In this document: piece by piece, positions 6,594-7,917 of the stretch
Layout: each line of letters begins with the position of its first letter
Position numbering within the stretch: the stretch's first letter is position 1
Assembly (NCBI GenBank): GCA_945869245.1
Contig: CAMBOY010000142.1
Coordinates: 1 to 7,917, forward strand
Reading direction: 5' to 3'
Source: Hydrogenophaga intermedia
Lineage (GTDB): Bacteria > Pseudomonadota > Gammaproteobacteria > Burkholderiales > Burkholderiaceae_C
DNA length: 7,917 nt
Translations under genes and position numbers: made by a program
Notes under the pieces: model-generated
The model's database searches: none
Seen by the model: the letters and a program-made list of their open reading frames with translations, nothing else
What the model was told of the DNA's origin: nothing

Positions 6594-6618
6594 GTTTGGG
6601 TGCCTGGGGCACCCAAAC
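6594..6618 (-). other. Perfect 11-pair hairpin directly after trxA
   Basis: GTTTGGGTGCC (6594-6604) and GGCACCCAAAC (6608-6618) are exact inverted repeats around a three-base loop, starting seven bases after the trxA stop codon. There is no T run on either side, so it is more likely a 3'-end stabiliser or pause element than a stand-alone terminator. It may act together with the hairpin at 6569-6586. Confidence 0.6.
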
Positions 6619-6625
6619 GCGCACC

Positions 6626-6955
6626 TTACACGTTGGCGTCGAGCAGCGCGGTGAGCTGCGATTTCTGCAAGGCGCCCACTTTGGTCACCACCACTTGGCC
6701 GCCTTTGAACAGCGTGAGCGTGGGGATGCCCCGCACGCCAAAGCGCGCAGCAAGCCCGCCCTCGTTGTCGACATTGACCTTGGCAATTTGCACCTTGCCG
6801 GCGTAGCTGCTGGCGACTTCGTCGAGCATCGGCGCGATCATCTTGCAGGGGCCGCACCACTCAGCCCAAAAGTCCACCAGAACGGGCGTGTTTGAGTCGA
6901 GAACGTCGGCCTGAAAGCTGGCTTCGGTAACGTGTTTGATCAGATCGCTGGCCAT
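6626..6955 (-). CDS. trxA: Thioredoxin 1
   Basis: A 109-residue thioredoxin of the standard length. The active site WCGPC occupies 33-37 (redox cysteines C34 and C37) after VDFWAE with the buried acid D28, and the cis-proline P78 is in GIPTL. It lacks a signal peptide, so it works in the cytoplasm, reducing disulfides in ribonucleotide reductase, PAPS reductase, methionine sulfoxide reductase and others, and is itself recharged by thioredoxin reductase. The start ATG at 6953-6955 is fixed by GAGG (6965-6962) six bases upstream; the frame stays open far beyond it, but that extension is antisense to the flavoprotein gene and has no homology I recognise. trxA upstream of rho is a common order in proteobacteria. 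Confidence 0.97.
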   Translation of the reverse strand: MASDLIKHVTEASFQADVLDSNTPVLVDFWAEWCGPCKMIAPMLDEVASSYAGKVQIAKVNVDNEGGLAARFGVRGIPTLTLFKGGQVVVTKVGALQKSQLTALLDANV

Positions 6956-7004
6956 GAATAACCTCAAAGGTGCTCTATGCGGTTGCAGGAATGAAGGGAA
7001 AGCG

Positions 7005-7023
7005 GCCAAAGGTTCGCTTTGGC
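7005..7023. repeat. Perfect seven-base inverted repeat in the trxA / flavoprotein divergent gap
   Basis: GCCAAAG (7005-7011) and CTTTGGC (7017-7023) flank the loop GTTCG. The repeat lies about 50 bases upstream of the trxA start and about 75 upstream of the divergent gene, at or just after the predicted trxA transcription start. It could be a repressor operator or a hairpin at the 5' end of trxA mRNA. An overlapping pair, AAAGCG (6999-7004) and CGCTTT (7015-7020), competes with it. Confidence 0.4.
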
Positions 7024-7031
7024 ATGATCCA

Positions 7032-7058
7032 ATTGTGACAGAAAGCGTCCCTTGTCGA
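7032..7058 (-). promoter_or_regulatory. Weak promoter candidate for trxA
   Basis: On the minus strand TCGACA (7058-7053, five of six to TTGACA) is followed after 15 bases by CACAAT (7037-7032) with a TGn extension, TGTCACAAT. The layout resembles the TGTCATAAT ahead of rho. The spacing is short and the -10 box has two mismatches, so this is tentative. I see no clear promoter for the divergent flavoprotein in the same 141-base gap. Confidence 0.25.
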
Positions 7059-7096
7059 GGCGCGTGCGGCGCTCTTGCCGGGCGAGAAGGTGGTTT

Positions 7097-7917
7097 ATGG
7101 CTTCGATTGCGATTGTGGGTGCCGGTCCGGCGGGTTTGGCCGCTGCCGAGGTGCTGAGCGCGGCTGGACGTGAGGTGCATGTGTACGACACCATGCCGTC
7201 GGTCGGACGCAAATTTTTGTTGGCGGGTTTGGGGGGATTGAATCTCACCCACGCCGAAGCCCCCGCTGTGTTTGGTACCCGCTACGCGGACCGCCAAGCC
7301 GAGGTGGCACCCTGGCTCGCGCAATTTGGTGGCGACGCGGTGCGGGCGTGGGCCCACGGACTGGGCATCGACACCTTTGTGGGCTCTTCGCAGCGGGTGT
7401 TCCCGATGGACATGAAAGCGGCGCCTTTGTTGCGGGCTTGGCTGCAGCGTCTGCGACACCCCGCCTCGGGCGCAGCGGTCGCGTTCCACATGCGCCACCG
7501 CTGTGTGCGCTTGCAGCCCGACGAGGGGCGCTGGCAACTCAGTTTCGACACCGCCCAAGGGCCGCAGGTCGCGGTGTTTGATCAGGTGGTATTGGCCATG
7601 GGCGGGGGCTCGTGGTCGCGCCTGGGATCGGACGGACGCTGGCAACACTGGTTGGCGGAGCATGGTGTGCCTATGCGCGCGCTGCGCCCGGCCAACTGCG
7701 GATTTGATGTCGCTGGCACCGGCGTGCACCACGCCGGGCCAGGTTGGAGCGCTTCGCTGCGCGCGGCACACGCCGGCGCGCCGCTCAAGGGGGTGGTGCT
7801 GCACGCACCAGGCTTTGAACGCAAGGGCGAGTGCGTGTTGACCGAGACTGGGCTGGAGGGCAGCTTGGTGTACGCCGCATCGGCTGGCTTGCGCGATGCG
7901 ATTGAGCGCGAAGGCAG
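7097..7917 (+). CDS. FAD-dependent flavoprotein, TIGR03862 (PP4765-like) family, 5' part
   Basis: The first 273 codons of a gene that runs off the right edge without a stop. The N-terminus is a Rossmann FAD-binding site: IAIVGAGPAGLAAAEVL with GAGPAG at 8-13 and an acidic D31 at the end of the second strand for the ADP ribose. GRKFLLAGLGGLNLTHAE (37-54) is the hallmark of this branch of the HI0933/YhiN-like flavoproteins, and VVLAMGGGSWSRLGSDG is the second conserved block. Family members are around 400 residues, so roughly a third is missing. No reaction is established; relatives are sometimes labelled aminoacetone-oxidase-like, which should not be taken as a function. ATG 7097 is preceded by AAGG at 7087-7090. 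It is divergent from trxA. Confidence 0.8.
   Translation, partial: MASIAIVGAGPAGLAAAEVLSAAGREVHVYDTMPSVGRKFLLAGLGGLNLTHAEAPAVFGTRYADRQAEVAPWLAQFGGDAVRAWAHGLGIDTFVGSSQRVFPMDMKAAPLLRAWLQRLRHPASGAAVAFHMRHRCVRLQPDEGRWQLSFDTAQGPQVAVFDQVVLAMGGGSWSRLGSDGRWQHWLAEHGVPMRALRPANCGFDVAGTGVHHAGPGWSASLRAAHAGAPLKGVVLHAPGFERKGECVLTETGLEGSLVYAASAGLRDAIEREG

Noticed and set aside
6956..7804. A long N-terminal extension of the trxA frame.
   Set aside because: The thioredoxin fold starts at MASDLIKHV with a good GAGG site; the extension is antisense to the flavoprotein and low in complexity (R, P, H, A).
1..7917. A hidden mobile, defence or CRISPR element.
   Set aside because: All coding space is taken by recognisable core genes or one membrane protein, with no direct-repeat array, transposase, integrase or att-like duplication seen by eye.

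Overview
The window looks like chromosomal core DNA from a GC-rich betaproteobacterium, most likely Burkholderiales (Comamonadaceae-like). This rests on the protein sequences (Rho, type B L31, PhoU/PhoB/PhoR), on the gene order pstB-phoU-phoB-phoR, and on the cluster trxA-rho-rpmE2. I infer the taxon from memory of these families; no search was run. I see no tRNA, rRNA, insertion sequence, prophage, CRISPR array or origin. No gene-free stretch exceeds about 180 bases.

Layout. Bases 1-2932 (plus strand) carry the phosphate control block: the 3' end of pstB (Pst transporter ATPase), phoU (brake on PhoR signalling), phoB (response regulator) and phoR (sensor kinase). phoB and phoR overlap by 4 bases. 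PhoR senses phosphate status through the Pst transporter and PhoU, then phosphorylates PhoB, which switches on the Pho regulon.

Bases 2976-6955 (minus strand) read, in transcription order, trxA (thioredoxin), rho (termination factor), rpmE2 (ribosomal protein L31 type B), then a large uncharacterised multipass membrane protein resembling GT-C (ArnT/PMT-like) glycosyltransferases. The membrane protein gene converges on phoR. Hairpins lie in the gaps, and each of rho and rpmE2 has a candidate promoter and a notable leader. From 7097 to the right edge, divergent from trxA, runs the first 273 codons of a FAD-binding flavoprotein of an uncharacterised family.

I found no convincing new multi-gene system. 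The best leads are in the non-coding parts: a two-tier stem-loop that fills the space between a perfect -10 box and the ribosome binding site of rpmE2 (a candidate ribosomal-protein leader), and a rho leader with a C-rich, G-poor tract plus a terminator-like hairpin (candidate Rho autoregulation). The two genes of unknown function, the GT-C-like membrane protein and the flavoprotein, are the next best targets.
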